From Propioniciclava flava (lineage in GTDB: Bacteria > Actinomycetota > Actinomycetes > Propionibacteriales > Propionibacteriaceae): a stretch of 64,000 nucleotides of DNA. The translations under genes and the position numbers were made by a program. The stretch is taken from the NCBI RefSeq assembly GCF_004126535.1, contig NZ_PPCV01000003.1, positions 186,001 to 250,000 of the forward strand, given 5' to 3'. How positions within the stretch are numbered: the stretch's first letter is position 1; each line of letters starts with the position of its first letter. A model generated the notes under the pieces. That model was given only the letters and a program-made list of their open reading frames with translations. It was not told where the DNA came from and did not search any database. Positions 1 to 7,818 of the stretch are shown here, in pieces.

Positions 1-43
1 TCCGTTACACCAAGCAAAACTCCTGACCCCCCGGGGAGGATCA

Positions 44-418
44 ATGCAGCGCCCGCCATCCACCGCCCCCACCGTCCGTGCCGTGCTCCTCGGTGCCCTC
101 CTGGCCGCCGGGGCGGCCGTGGCCGTCCAGCAGTGGACGCTTCCGGTAGCCCCCATCTCGGTCGCGGTCGGGGCCGCCATCGGGGGCGCCGCGCTCGGCT
201 ACGTGGGCGCTGTGAGCGGCTGGCGCGGGACCTGGCTGCCATCCCTCATCACGGGGGTGGTCGCGACGCTGGCGTGCATGGCGGTGATGGCACGCACCGG
301 CGTCGCCGTCCTACGCCCCGACTACGCCGTGAGCTGGCTGCTCAGCGTTCTCGCCGGAACCGCGATCGCGATCCCGCTCACCCGGCTGGGCGGCAAGCTG
401 CGCGCCGAGGACGGCTGA
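44..418 (+). CDS. Small hypothetical membrane protein
   Basis: A 124-residue protein of unknown function. It is mostly hydrophobic with about four likely membrane segments (roughly residues 14-30, 37-55, 65-83 and 93-111), short charged connections and a charged C-terminus (KLRAED), so it should sit in the cytoplasmic membrane. The ATG follows a good ribosome binding site (GGGGAGGA, then TCA and the start). It ends about 50 bases before the aldo/keto reductase on the same strand, but nothing in the sequence ties the two functions together. No family is recognised. Confidence 0.7.
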   Translation: MQRPPSTAPTVRAVLLGALLAAGAAVAVQQWTLPVAPISVAVGAAIGGAALGYVGAVSGWRGTWLPSLITGVVATLACMAVMARTGVAVLRPDYAVSWLLSVLAGTAIAIPLTRLGGKLRAEDG

Positions 419-470
419 CGTCCGCCACGACGGGGCAGAATGGGGGTCCGACCACGAGAAAGGCATGCTC

Positions 471-1481
471 ATGAAGTTCCGTTACCTGGGCGACTCCGGG
501 ATGAAGATCTCCGAGGTCATCTACGGCAACTGGCTCACCCACGGATCGCAGGTCGAGAACGACGCCGCCAAGGCGTGCGTCCGGGCCGCCCTCGACGCGG
601 GAATCTCCAGCTTCGACACCGCCGACGTCTACGCCAACACGGCGGCGGAAACCGTCCTCGGCGAAGCGCTGGACGGGCAGCGCCGCGAAAGCCTGGAGAT
701 CTTCACCAAGGTGTACTGGCCCGTCGGCCCCCGCGGGCATAACGACGTCGGGCTGTCGCGCAAGCACATCCTGGAGTCGATCAACGGCTCCCTGAAGCGT
801 CTCAGGACCGACTACGTCGACCTGTACCAGGCGCACCGCTTCGACACCGAGACGCCGCTGGAGGAGACCATGCAGGCCTTCGCCGACGTGGTGCGCTCAG
901 GCAAGGCGCTCTACATCGGCGTCAGCGAGTGGACGGCCGACCAGCTTCGCGCCGGGCACGCCATGGCGAAGGATCTGGGCTTCCAGCTCATCTCCAACCA
1001 GCCCCAGTATTCGGCACTGTGGCGCGTCATCGAGGGCGAGGTGGTCCCGGCGTCGCGTGAACTCGGCATCAGCCAGATCGTGTGGTCTCCTGTGGCCCAG
1101 GGCGTCCTGACCGGGAAGTACCTGCCCGGGCAGCCGGCCCCGGCGGGCTCGCGCGCCACCGACGAGAAGGGCGGGGCGAACATGATCTCCCGGTTCATGA
1201 CCGACGAGGTGCTGACCCGCGTGCAGAAGCTGCGGCCCATCGCCGACGACCTGGGCATCACGATGGCTCAGCTCGCCGTCGCCTGGGTTCTCGCCAACGA
1301 CAACGTCGCGGGAGCGATCATCGGCGCTTCGCGGCCCGAGCAGGTCGTGGACAACGCTCGCGCCGTCGACGTCACCTTGGACGCGGCGACCCTGGCCGCG
1401 ATCGACGAGGCACTGGGGGATGCTGTCCAGGCGGATCCCTCTCTCACGCAGGCGAACGCTCCCGCTGTTCGCCCCGCCTGA
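471..1481 (+). CDS. Aldo/keto reductase family oxidoreductase
   Basis: An NAD(P)H-dependent carbonyl reductase of the aldo/keto reductase (TIM-barrel) superfamily, 336 residues, closest in style to the YghZ / potassium-channel beta-subunit branch. The catalytic tetrad is visible: Asp49 and Tyr54 (FDTADVY), Lys80 (FTK) and His122 (YQAH). The C-terminal cofactor region (GAIIGASRPEQV) is present. An ATG two codons upstream (465) is possible, but the ATG at 471 has the better spacing from GAGAAAGG. The substrate cannot be told from sequence. It is followed by a terminator-like hairpin. Confidence 0.92.
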   Translation: MKFRYLGDSGMKISEVIYGNWLTHGSQVENDAAKACVRAALDAGISSFDTADVYANTAAETVLGEALDGQRRESLEIFTKVYWPVGPRGHNDVGLSRKHILESINGSLKRLRTDYVDLYQAHRFDTETPLEETMQAFADVVRSGKALYIGVSEWTADQLRAGHAMAKDLGFQLISNQPQYSALWRVIEGEVVPASRELGISQIVWSPVAQGVLTGKYLPGQPAPAGSRATDEKGGANMISRFMTDEVLTRVQKLRPIADDLGITMAQLAVAWVLANDNVAGAIIGASRPEQVVDNARAVDVTLDAATLAAIDEALGDAVQADPSLTQANAPAVRPA

Positions 1482-1495
1482 GTTCCAGGCACCGA

Positions 1496-1529
1496 GGGGT
1501 GCTCTGTGGCTGCGGTCACGGGGCACCCC
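1496..1529 (+). terminator. Terminator-like hairpin after aldo/keto reductase
   Basis: Arms GGGGTGC (1496-1502) and GCACCCC (1523-1529) pair perfectly, 15 bases after the aldo/keto reductase stop. There is no U-tract, as is common in high-GC actinobacteria. Confidence 0.4.
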
Positions 1530-1571
1530 GCAGTGCGGGCACAATGGGCTCGCAGACTTATGTGAGGAGAC

Positions 1572-2366
1572 GTGACCGTGAAGCGGATCGTGTTGGTCGC
1601 TGTCACCGCGGTGGCGCTGAGCGGCTGTGCCGCCTCGGGCCCCATCGCCACCCCGTCCGTCCCGGTGCCGACGCCGACCACCCCGAGCGCGACTCCGACG
1701 ACGGCCCGTCCCACGGCCACCGCGAAGCACACGGCCACGACGAAGCCTGTCCCGAGCCGGACGCCCCCCGCGAAGACGCTGGCCCCCGAGAGCACTGAGG
1801 GCGTGATCGCCGGGGCCATCGGTCAGGTCCCGGCGGGGTTCTCGCTGCCTGACGAGCAGCGTCCCGCCGCCGATGAGACGACGGCCTTCGAAACGACGCC
1901 GTGGCGCCTGGCCTGCGTCAACGACGCCGGGATCACGACGACGGCGCTCGACAAGCTGACCGCGACCCGGATCAAGGCGTCCAGCGGCCCCGAACACGTC
2001 GAAGGTAACGGCCTGCTGGTGTTCGCCGACGCGTCCGCCGCGCAGTCCTTCCTCGATCAGGCCACCGCCGGCTATGCGGCGTGCCCGGCGCAAGCCCCCG
2101 TGGACAACGGGTTCCGGCCGTCGCAAAGGTCGCAGGCGGTGCCCTCCCTGGGTGAGCAGGCGGTCCAGGTCGGCTCCTGGTGGGAATACCAAAGCAAGGA
2201 CGCCTGGCTTCCGGCACCCGGAGCGGACCTCACCTATCTCGCCCGCAAGGGCCGCTTTGTCGCGTTGACCTATGAGGGCGACGAGTCCGTGGGAGACCCG
2301 ACCTCCAACGCCGACCTGAACAGCCGCGCCCAGGCCCGGATCCAGCAGATTCTCGCCCAAGTGTGA
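1572..2366 (+). CDS. Putative lipoprotein, unknown function
   Basis: A 264-residue secreted lipoprotein. Residues 1-18 are a short signal peptide (KR then a hydrophobic stretch) ending in the lipobox L-S-G-C, with Cys19 as the predicted lipidated residue. Residues 20-75 are a Thr/Pro/Ser-rich linker typical of wall-spanning lipoproteins, followed by a compact domain of about 190 residues with two cysteines (in RLACVND and YAACPAQ) that could form a disulfide. The fold resembles extracytoplasmic sensor-like domains of actinobacterial lipoproteins, but the family is not certain. The GTG start at 1572 is chosen because it follows GAGGAG at good spacing. Confidence 0.8.
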   Translation: MTVKRIVLVAVTAVALSGCAASGPIATPSVPVPTPTTPSATPTTARPTATAKHTATTKPVPSRTPPAKTLAPESTEGVIAGAIGQVPAGFSLPDEQRPAADETTAFETTPWRLACVNDAGITTTALDKLTATRIKASSGPEHVEGNGLLVFADASAAQSFLDQATAGYAACPAQAPVDNGFRPSQRSQAVPSLGEQAVQVGSWWEYQSKDAWLPAPGADLTYLARKGRFVALTYEGDESVGDPTSNADLNSRAQARIQQILAQV

Positions 2367-2391
2367 CCCGCCCGGGGCGCTCCCGGACGGG
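2367..2391. terminator. Bidirectional terminator-like hairpin
   Basis: CCCGCCCGGG pairs with CCCGGACGGG around a 5-base loop with one mismatch. It lies between the convergent lipoprotein and NADH dehydrogenase genes and could serve both. Confidence 0.4.
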
Positions 2392-2411
2392 CCGTGGCGT
2401 CTCGGCTGAGC

Positions 2412-3785
2412 TCAGGCCGTGGTGCGCGGTTCGGAGGTACCGCCCTTTTCGCCGCGCAGGAGCTTGCCGGTGACCTTCTGGCCCAGCGACTCCAGCGCGA
2501 GGCGTCCCACCATCTGCTGATTGGTGGACACGCGCTCGGTGCGTCCGGTGCCCAGGAAACTGATGAACCAGTGCAGGAGCGTGGTGATGCGGCTCTTGAA
2601 GCCTGCGATGTAGAGCAGGTGCAGGAACAGCCAGGCCACCCACGCCAGGAACCCGGTGAACTCGATCTTGCCGATCTTCACCACCGCGGAGAACTTCGAG
2701 ATGGTCGCCATGGAGCCCTTGTCGAAGTAGGAGAACGGCTCCTCAGGGACGGGTCGACCCGCTGACGCCAACGCGATGCGGTGGGCGACGTACTTGGCTT
2801 CCTGGATCGCGCCTTGCGCTACACCGGGGACGCCGGGGACGAAAGCGAGGTCGCCGATGACCGAGATTTCCGGGTGCTTCGGGAGGGTCAGGTCGGGGTT
2901 CACGATCACGCGTCCGGCCCGGTCGAGCTCGCAGCCGGTCTGTTCGGCCAGGAGGGCGCCGAGTTCGCTGCCCCGCACACCAGCGGCCCACACTTTGCAG
3001 CGGGAGCCGACCGTGACGGGTTGCTCCGCGCCTTGGGGCTGATAGGTCACGGCGTCGGCGGTCACGTCGGTGACGATGGCGTTCAAGACGACTTCGACGC
3101 CCTTGCGTTCCAGCGAGCGTTGCGTCGCGGCGCCCAGCTTCGGGCCGAATGCGCCCAGCACCTGGTGGCTGCCGTCGATGAGCACGACGCGTGCGTCCTG
3201 CGGGTCGATGGTGCGGAACTGCCCCACGAGCGTGGTGCTGGCCAGTTCGCGGATCTGTCCGGCCATCTCGACGCCGGTCGGTCCGGCGCCCACGACCACG
3301 AAGGTGAGCAGGCGTGCCCGCTCGGCCGGATCCGGTTCGACCTCAGCCATTTCGAACGCCCAGAAGATGCGGGCGCGTAGTTCGAGCGCGTCGTCGATGG
3401 TCTTCATGCCGGGCGCGAACGTCTCGAACTCGTCGTGCCCGAAGTAGGACTGCCCGGCACCGGCGGCCACGATCAGCCGGTCGTAGGGAGTCTGCTTCTC
3501 CTCGTCGTGGAAGCGCTGCGTGAGGATCCGGTTCGCGGTGTCGACGCCCGTCACCAGGCCCGTCTCGACGCGGGCGTTGGATTGCCGCTTGAGGATGTCG
3601 CGGGTGGCGGGGGCGATGGAGCCCTCCGACAAGATGCCGGTAGCGACCTGGTACAGCAACGGCTGGAACAGGTGATTGGGCGTCTTGCTGATGAGCGTGA
3701 CGTCGACATCGCTGCGACGCAGCCCTTTAGCGGCGAACAGGCCGCCAAAGCCTGACCCGATGATGACGACTCGTTTTGTAGCCAC
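2412..3785 (-). CDS. ndh: Type II NADH:quinone oxidoreductase (NDH-2)
   Basis: A single-subunit, non-proton-pumping NADH dehydrogenase that passes electrons from NADH through FAD to the quinone pool at the inner face of the membrane; 457 residues, normal for the family. The N-terminal FAD Rossmann motif is GSGFGG, the second (NADH) dinucleotide motif is GAGPTG, and the late FAD-binding VIGD motif is followed by AQGAIQEAKYVA. A C-terminal amphipathic/hydrophobic stretch (FLAWVAWLFLHLLYIAGF) is the membrane anchor region. The GTG at 3785 is preferred over upstream starts because it follows GGAGAGAGGGG. It is transcribed in the same direction as the decayed dicarboxylate transporter, with a strong hairpin between them. 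Confidence 0.95.
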   Translation of the reverse strand: MATKRVVIIGSGFGGLFAAKGLRRSDVDVTLISKTPNHLFQPLLYQVATGILSEGSIAPATRDILKRQSNARVETGLVTGVDTANRILTQRFHDEEKQTPYDRLIVAAGAGQSYFGHDEFETFAPGMKTIDDALELRARIFWAFEMAEVEPDPAERARLLTFVVVGAGPTGVEMAGQIRELASTTLVGQFRTIDPQDARVVLIDGSHQVLGAFGPKLGAATQRSLERKGVEVVLNAIVTDVTADAVTYQPQGAEQPVTVGSRCKVWAAGVRGSELGALLAEQTGCELDRAGRVIVNPDLTLPKHPEISVIGDLAFVPGVPGVAQGAIQEAKYVAHRIALASAGRPVPEEPFSYFDKGSMATISKFSAVVKIGKIEFTGFLAWVAWLFLHLLYIAGFKSRITTLLHWFISFLGTGRTERVSTNQQMVGRLALESLGQKVTGKLLRGEKGGTSEPRTTA

Positions 3786-3869
3786 GAAAGCCCCTCTCTC
3801 CAGGAGCCTCCATTCTGCTTGACCACTCAACCAGGCCACCCTGGCTCTCAGTCCTCGGCCACGGACGCG

Positions 3870-3909
3870 CGTGTGGCCCCGGGCTTGAGCCCGGACCCGG
3901 GGCCACACG
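3870..3909 (-). terminator. Strong hairpin between the dicarboxylate transporter and ndh
   Basis: CGTGTGGCCCCGGG (3870-3883) and CCCGGGGCCACACG (3896-3909) pair perfectly over 14 bp around a 12-base loop, just downstream of the transporter stop codon. It is a likely factor-independent terminator, without a U-tract. Confidence 0.6.
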
Positions 3910-3918
3910 CAGGGGGTG

Positions 3919-5163
3919 TCAGTGGATCACGAGTTCACCCAGGCCGAACCCGAAGGCCACCGCGAGGGCGATCATGATCACCCCCGGCAGGAGGAAGGAG
4001 TGATTGAACACGTACTTCCCGATCTTGGTTGAGCCCGTATCGTCCATCGCCACCGCGGCGATGAGGGTCGGGTAGGTCGGCAGGATGAACAGCGCCGACA
4101 CCGCGGCGAAGCTGGCCACCATCGAGACCGGTGCCATGCCCAGCGCGAACGCGATCGGCATGATCGCCTTGGCGGTCGCCGCCTGGGAGTACAGCAGCGC
4201 CGCAGCGAAGAACGCGACCACGGCAAGCAGCCACGGGTGAGCGGTGAGGATCCCGCCCGCGAGCGCCTCGATCTGACCCATGTGCCCCTTGACGAACACG
4301 GTGCCCAACCAGGCGACGCCCAGCACGCACACCGCCGCCGACATGCCAGCCCGGAAGGTCGGCATGAGGACGACCTCGTTGGCGTCCACCTTGCAGGTGA
4401 CGAGGATCAGCACCGCCACCGACAGCATGATCCCGATGATCGCCGAGTTGCGGTCGATGGCCGGGTTGCGGATCAGGCCCACGCTTTCCGAGATCGCCGT
4501 GGCGTAGAGCATCACGATGACGACGGCCCCCACGAACAAGGCAACGGATCGGCGGGCGCCCGGTTTGATGACGCGCTCCTGCGTCCCCCGCAAGGACACC
4601 TCCCCGGCAGCGAGTCGCCGCTGGTACTCCTCGTCTTGGTCCAGGGGCTTACCGAAGTGGTTGGCCAGCAGCGAGGTGACGATGACGGCGAGCAACGAGG
4701 AGGGGATCCACACGGCCAGCAGTTCGAGATAGCCGATGCCGTAGCGGGCCTCCATCTCCCCCGACATGTAGATGACGGCCGCCGAGACCGGGGAGGCGGT
4801 GATCGCGATCTAGGAGGCGATGACGGCCACCGACAGCGGACGCGACGGACGCACCCCGCCTTCCTTGGCGACCTCCGCGATCACGGGCAGCGTCGAGAAG
4901 GCCGTGTGCCCGGTGCCCGCCATCAGCGTCATGGCGTAGGTGATGAGCGGTGCGTACAAGGTGACGCGCTTGGGGTTCTTGCGCAGCATCTTCTCGGCCC
5001 AAGAAACCAGGTAGTCCATGCCGCCGGCGGCCTGCATGGCACCGATGGCCGAGATGACGGCCATGATGATCCCGATGACGTCGAAGGGGATGTACTCCGA
5101 CCATTTGGTGGGCAGCCCCAGGGCCCCCAGCCCCAGGACGCCCAGTCCCCCGGCGACTGCCTC
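3919..5163 (-). pseudogene. Anaerobic C4-dicarboxylate transporter (DcuA/DcuB family), truncated and interrupted
   Basis: In intact form this family exchanges fumarate, malate or aspartate for succinate in anaerobic respiration. The reading frame from about 5163 down to 3919 encodes a recognisable Dcu protein: IPFDVIGIIMAVI near the N-terminus, AAGGMDYLV, TLMAGTGHTAFSTLP, ITASPVSAAVIYM, and hydrophobic membrane segments to the C-terminus. There are two lesions. First, an in-frame amber codon at 4810-4812 lies between VIAS and IAITASP, where the family usually has Gln (CAG to TAG). Second, the first roughly 25-40 codons are missing: beyond about 5165 the homology stops and the opposite strand becomes the tail of a response regulator. 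No start codon or promoter remains. The amber could be a sequencing error; the 5' truncation is unlikely to be. Confidence 0.85.
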
Positions 5164-5379
5164 CGGGCATCCGGAACAGCCCTCACGGCTGAGGAACTGA
5201 GCGAACGGGTCGGGTTGGCCCGGGTCAGCGCCCGCCGCTATGCCGACTATCTGGTGGACGTCGGGCAGGCCGTTCGAGAGCCGCAGCGCACTGGGCAGGC
5301 GGGACGCCCGTTGCTGCGTTACCGCTGGTACACCGAGGACCCGTCCGCGAGCCGAGGGACTCCGCCGACGGCATCCTGA
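5164..5379 (+). pseudogene. 3' remnant of a CitB/DcuR-type response regulator
   Basis: About 65 codons encode only the C-terminal helix-turn-helix part of a CitT/DcuR-class response regulator: LTAEELSERVGLARVSARRY, then YLVDVGQAVREP and a terminal GRPLLRYRW. The receiver domain with its phospho-acceptor aspartate is absent, because the sequence upstream is the 5' part of the dicarboxylate transporter on the other strand. Such regulators normally stand beside C4-dicarboxylate or citrate transporters and their sensor kinase. One deletion that removed the sensor kinase, the receiver domain, the intergenic promoter and the transporter 5' end would give this arrangement. The deletion is an inference from the two truncated ends meeting. 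Confidence 0.75.
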
Positions 5380-5438
5380 CCCTCGCTCGGGAGCGAGCGG
5401 CGACGGGGAGACCTCTTCCCTCCCAGCCGTGACGCTGT

Positions 5439-5444
5439 TATGAT
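5439..5444 (+). promoter_or_regulatory. -10 box of candidate small RNA
   Basis: TATGAT, a near-consensus -10 hexamer in an otherwise gene-free stretch. No clear -35 is seen. Transcription would start near 5451. Confidence 0.35.
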
Positions 5445-5450
5445 TTGCCA

Positions 5451-5572
5451 GGCGCTGGCAACGACGACCTAGTCGGTCCTACCAGCACCGCTCCCGCCTG
5501 GGTGACCCGTGAAGCGTCCCCACCCCCAAACCCCAGCATCGGCCTCCGCGTCTGCAGACGCGGAGGCCGATG
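5451..5572 (+). ncRNA. Candidate small RNA, about 120 nt
   Basis: The stretch between the response-regulator remnant and cysK has three parts in order. First is a 5' hairpin with outer arms GCTGG and CCAGC and an inner CGAC/GTCG stem. Second is a C-rich single-stranded stretch (CCCCACCCCCAAACCCC). Third is a perfect 36-bp palindrome at 5537-5572 that can act as a terminator. A TATGAT box lies upstream. No convincing protein frame covers it. C-rich segments between hairpins are typical of small RNAs that pair with Shine-Dalgarno sequences. No known family was matched. Confidence 0.35.
5537..5572. terminator. Perfect 36-bp palindrome, likely bidirectional terminator
   Basis: CATCGGCCTCCGCGTCTG is followed directly by its reverse complement. 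It lies downstream of cysK (minus strand) and at the 3' end of the candidate small RNA (plus strand), so it could terminate both. There is no U-tract. Confidence 0.55.
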
Positions 5573-5645
5573 TGTCGTGTGGAACAGCCGTGGCCGGGGG
5601 CGGAGATCGCACCGGGTTGGGGCCCGATCACCGCCGCCGATGGAC

Positions 5646-6581
5646 TCAGTCGAGCAGGTCGGCGTACAGCACGCTGGAGAGGTAGCGCTCACCGAAGGAC
5701 GGGATGATCACCACGATGGTCTTGCCCGCGTTCTCCGGCTTCGCGGCCAGTTCACCCGCAGCGGCCAAGGCGGCACCCGAGGAGATCCCCACGAGCAGAC
5801 CCTCTTCGCGCGCCGCGCGACGAGCCCAGTCGATGGCGGTGTCGGAGGCCACGGGGATGACCTCATCGATCACGGAGCGATCCAGGATCTTCGGGATGAA
5901 GTTCGCGCCGATGCCCTGGATCTTGTGCGGGCCAGGCTGGCCACCGGACAGGATGGGGGACTCGGCGGGCTCCACGGCCACGATCTTCACCTCGGGCTTG
6001 CGCTCCTTGAGCACCTGGCCCACACCGGAGATGGTGCCGCCGGTGCCGACGCCTGCCACGACGATGTCAACGCCACCATCGGTGTCGGCCCAGATCTCCT
6101 CCGCGGTCGTCTTGCGGTGAATCTCCACGTTGGCGGGGTTCTCGAACTGGCGCGCCAGGATCGCGCCCGGGGTGGAGGCGGCGATCTCCTCCGCCTTGCT
6201 GACCGCGCCGCGCATGCCCTCCGAACCGGGGGTCAGCACGAGTTCGGCACCGAACGCGCGCAGCAGGGCGCGGCGCTCCTTCGACATGGTCTCCGGCATC
6301 GCCAAGATCACCTTGTAGCCACGGGCCGCACCCACGAACGCGAGCGCGATGCCGGTGTTGCCGGAGGTGCCCTCAACGATCGTGCCGCCCGGCTTCAACT
6401 CGCCGGAGGCCTCCGCCGCGTCCACAATCGCGACACCGATGCGGTCCTTAACCGAGTTGGCCGGGTTGTAGAACTCCAGCTTGGCCACGACGTTGGCCTG
6501 GGAGTCGCCATAGAGGCGGTTGATGCGCACCAGCGGGGTGCGTCCGATGAGGGTGGTGGCGTTGTCGAAAATAGCTGCCAT
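5646..6581 (-). CDS. cysK: Cysteine synthase A (O-acetylserine sulfhydrylase)
   Basis: A PLP-dependent enzyme that makes L-cysteine from O-acetyl-L-serine and sulfide; cytoplasmic, 311 residues, as expected for CysK. The PLP lysine is Lys45 in NPANSVKDR. The substrate-binding loop is EGTSGNTG, the phosphate-binding glycine loop is GVGTGGT, and the GISSGAA motif lies near the C-terminus. The ATG at 6581 (MAAIFDN) is chosen because AAGGA precedes it at about 9 bases; upstream in-frame starts lack support. The serine acetyltransferase that supplies its substrate is encoded at 12537-13379. A cysteine-rich leader peptide and alternative hairpins upstream suggest attenuation by cysteine supply. Confidence 0.97.
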   Translation of the reverse strand: MAAIFDNATTLIGRTPLVRINRLYGDSQANVVAKLEFYNPANSVKDRIGVAIVDAAEASGELKPGGTIVEGTSGNTGIALAFVGAARGYKVILAMPETMSKERRALLRAFGAELVLTPGSEGMRGAVSKAEEIAASTPGAILARQFENPANVEIHRKTTAEEIWADTDGGVDIVVAGVGTGGTISGVGQVLKERKPEVKIVAVEPAESPILSGGQPGPHKIQGIGANFIPKILDRSVIDEVIPVASDTAIDWARRAAREEGLLVGISSGAALAAAGELAAKPENAGKTIVVIIPSFGERYLSSVLYADLLD

Positions 6582-6635
6582 GGCGGTGGATTCCTTCTGA
6601 ATGGTGTGGGTTTGGTCGTGCTCGAACACAATCCC

Positions 6636-6736
6636 GACAACACATCCGCGGACGCCCTGTGAGTTCGACGACCGCGGCACGTTCGGGCTGAACGGGCGGT
6701 CAGGCAGGTGTTGTCAGGCCTGGTGGCGACAACACC
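6636..6736 (-). promoter_or_regulatory. Alternative RNA hairpins of a putative cysteine attenuator upstream of cysK
   Basis: Three complementary segments lie in the cysK leader (read on the minus strand). Arm 1 is GGTGTTGTC (6736-6728), overlapping two Cys codons of the leader peptide. Arm 2 is GACAACACC (6715-6707). Arm 3 is GTGTTGTC (6643-6636), a copy of arm 1. Arm 2 can pair with arm 1 or arm 3 but not both, the layout of an attenuator in which ribosome stalling at Cys codons changes the downstream fold. The mechanism is inferred. Confidence 0.5.
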
Positions 6737-6791
6737 GACACATCAGCGGGAAAACGGCGCTCACGGCGTCGGCACCCGATGCGTTGGTCAT
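6714..6791 (-). CDS. Cysteine-rich leader peptide upstream of cysK
   Basis: A 25-codon open frame that ends about 130 bases before cysK on the same strand. Its C-terminal part reads M-C-R-C-C-R-H-Q-A, three Cys codons within four positions, which is rare by chance. The ATG at 6791 is exactly six bases after a TAGTTT box (6803-6798), so translation probably starts at the first transcribed base (leaderless). Polycysteine leaderless leader ORFs that attenuate sulfur genes have been described in mycobacteria; this one sits before a cysteine synthase and its Cys codons lie in one arm of a hairpin. The peptide itself probably has no function; its translation is the sensor. Confidence 0.6.
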   Translation of the reverse strand: MTNASGADAVSAVFPLMCRCCRHQA

Positions 6792-6889
6792 GCCCAGAAA
6801 CTAGCACACCGCCCAAGGACCATGGCGCGGCGTCGGGGGCTGGACTGGCGCGCCCGCACTGCACCAGCACGCGGCGGCGCCAACGCGCA

Positions 6890-6924
6890 GGAGGGGCGCC
6901 GGCTTCACAGCCGAACGCCCCTCC
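6890..6924 (-). terminator. Terminator-like hairpin after the TIM-barrel gene
   Basis: GGAGGGGCG (6890-6898) pairs with CGCCCCTCC (6916-6924), with an inner GGCT/AGCC stem, 15 bases past the stop of the TIM-barrel gene. It should end the two-gene minus-strand operon. Confidence 0.55.
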
Positions 6925-6938
6925 CACCGCTGATGTCT

Positions 6939-7787
6939 TTAGTAGCCAATCGAAGCCAGGTAGGCGCGCGAGTCGGCGATGCAATCGAACGGATCACGTC
7001 CGTAAGTGTCGTCTTGTTCGATGAAGAAGAAGTCGGCACCCGCCTTCTCCGCCGCCGGCAGCAACGCTGGCCAGTTCATGTTGCCCTGACCGACCTCGGC
7101 GAACTCCACGATGTCCTTGAACATGCGGTCGAAGGTGACGCGGTCGCCCGCGTCCAGGGCGTCAATCGCCTCCTGCGGCAGGGGCTTCACCCGGAAGTCC
7201 TTGACGTGGATGATCCGGCATACGCCCGTGTACTGCTCGAGCATGTCGAGGGGGGCCATGCCGCCTCGCTGCACCCAGTGCAGGTCCACCTCGAACCCGA
7301 CGCTGGGCGCCACGCGACGGACGATGTCGAAGATCCGCTCCCCGTCGAACTGCGCCAGGTCCACGTGGTGGTTGTGGTAGCACAGCGTGATGCCCTCGGC
7401 GGCGAGCCGTTGGGCGGCCGCCTCGCATTCGGCAGCCCACGATTCGCAGGCCGCCTTGGACGACATGGCTGCCAGCGGCAGCATGCCGATCCGCACGTAA
7501 GTCGTGCCGAGGCGGCGACAGTCGGAGACGATCTTGTCGAAGTGCTCCTCGAGGTTGTCGCCCGTCGCGGTCGGTCCCGGCTTCAGCGCGACCGACAGCG
7601 CCCCCACGGTCATCCCCAGTTCGGCGATGGCGCGCTCCAGGTCGGCGGTGTTCTCCTCCGACATCGGGATCTGGCTCACCTCCACCGCATTGATGTTCAT
7701 GTCCTTGATCCGCTGCAAGACCGCGAACATGCCCTGCTCCGCAACCTGGTCCTTCAGCATCATCATCATCACGCCCAGTTCGGCCAT
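6939..7787 (-). CDS. Sugar phosphate isomerase/epimerase (xylose isomerase-like TIM barrel)
   Basis: A 282-residue member of the xylose-isomerase-like TIM-barrel (AP endonuclease 2) superfamily, which includes sugar epimerases, IolE/IolI and hydroxypyruvate isomerases. Likely metal ligands are visible in the C-terminal half: CYHNHHVD, GFEVDLHWV and IIHVKDFR, and a late FIEQD. It starts 31 bases after the Gfo/Idh/MocA dehydrogenase, so the two are co-transcribed, a pairing common in catabolism of inositol or unusual sugars. The start at 7787 (MAELGVMMMML) is preferred: the ATG at 7796 leaves only two bases after GGAGG. The exact substrate is unknown. Confidence 0.9.
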   Translation of the reverse strand: MAELGVMMMMLKDQVAEQGMFAVLQRIKDMNINAVEVSQIPMSEENTADLERAIAELGMTVGALSVALKPGPTATGDNLEEHFDKIVSDCRRLGTTYVRIGMLPLAAMSSKAACESWAAECEAAAQRLAAEGITLCYHNHHVDLAQFDGERIFDIVRRVAPSVGFEVDLHWVQRGGMAPLDMLEQYTGVCRIIHVKDFRVKPLPQEAIDALDAGDRVTFDRMFKDIVEFAEVGQGNMNWPALLPAAEKAGADFFFIEQDDTYGRDPFDCIADSRAYLASIGY

Positions 7788-7818
7788 GGTGTTCATCCCC
7801 TCCGGTTATCTCTGGCGT

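Noticed and set aside
5451-5572. 6C RNA in the region before cysK
   Set aside because: The 6C family needs two hairpins with C-rich loops; here the C-run lies between hairpins, so it was reported only as an unclassified candidate.
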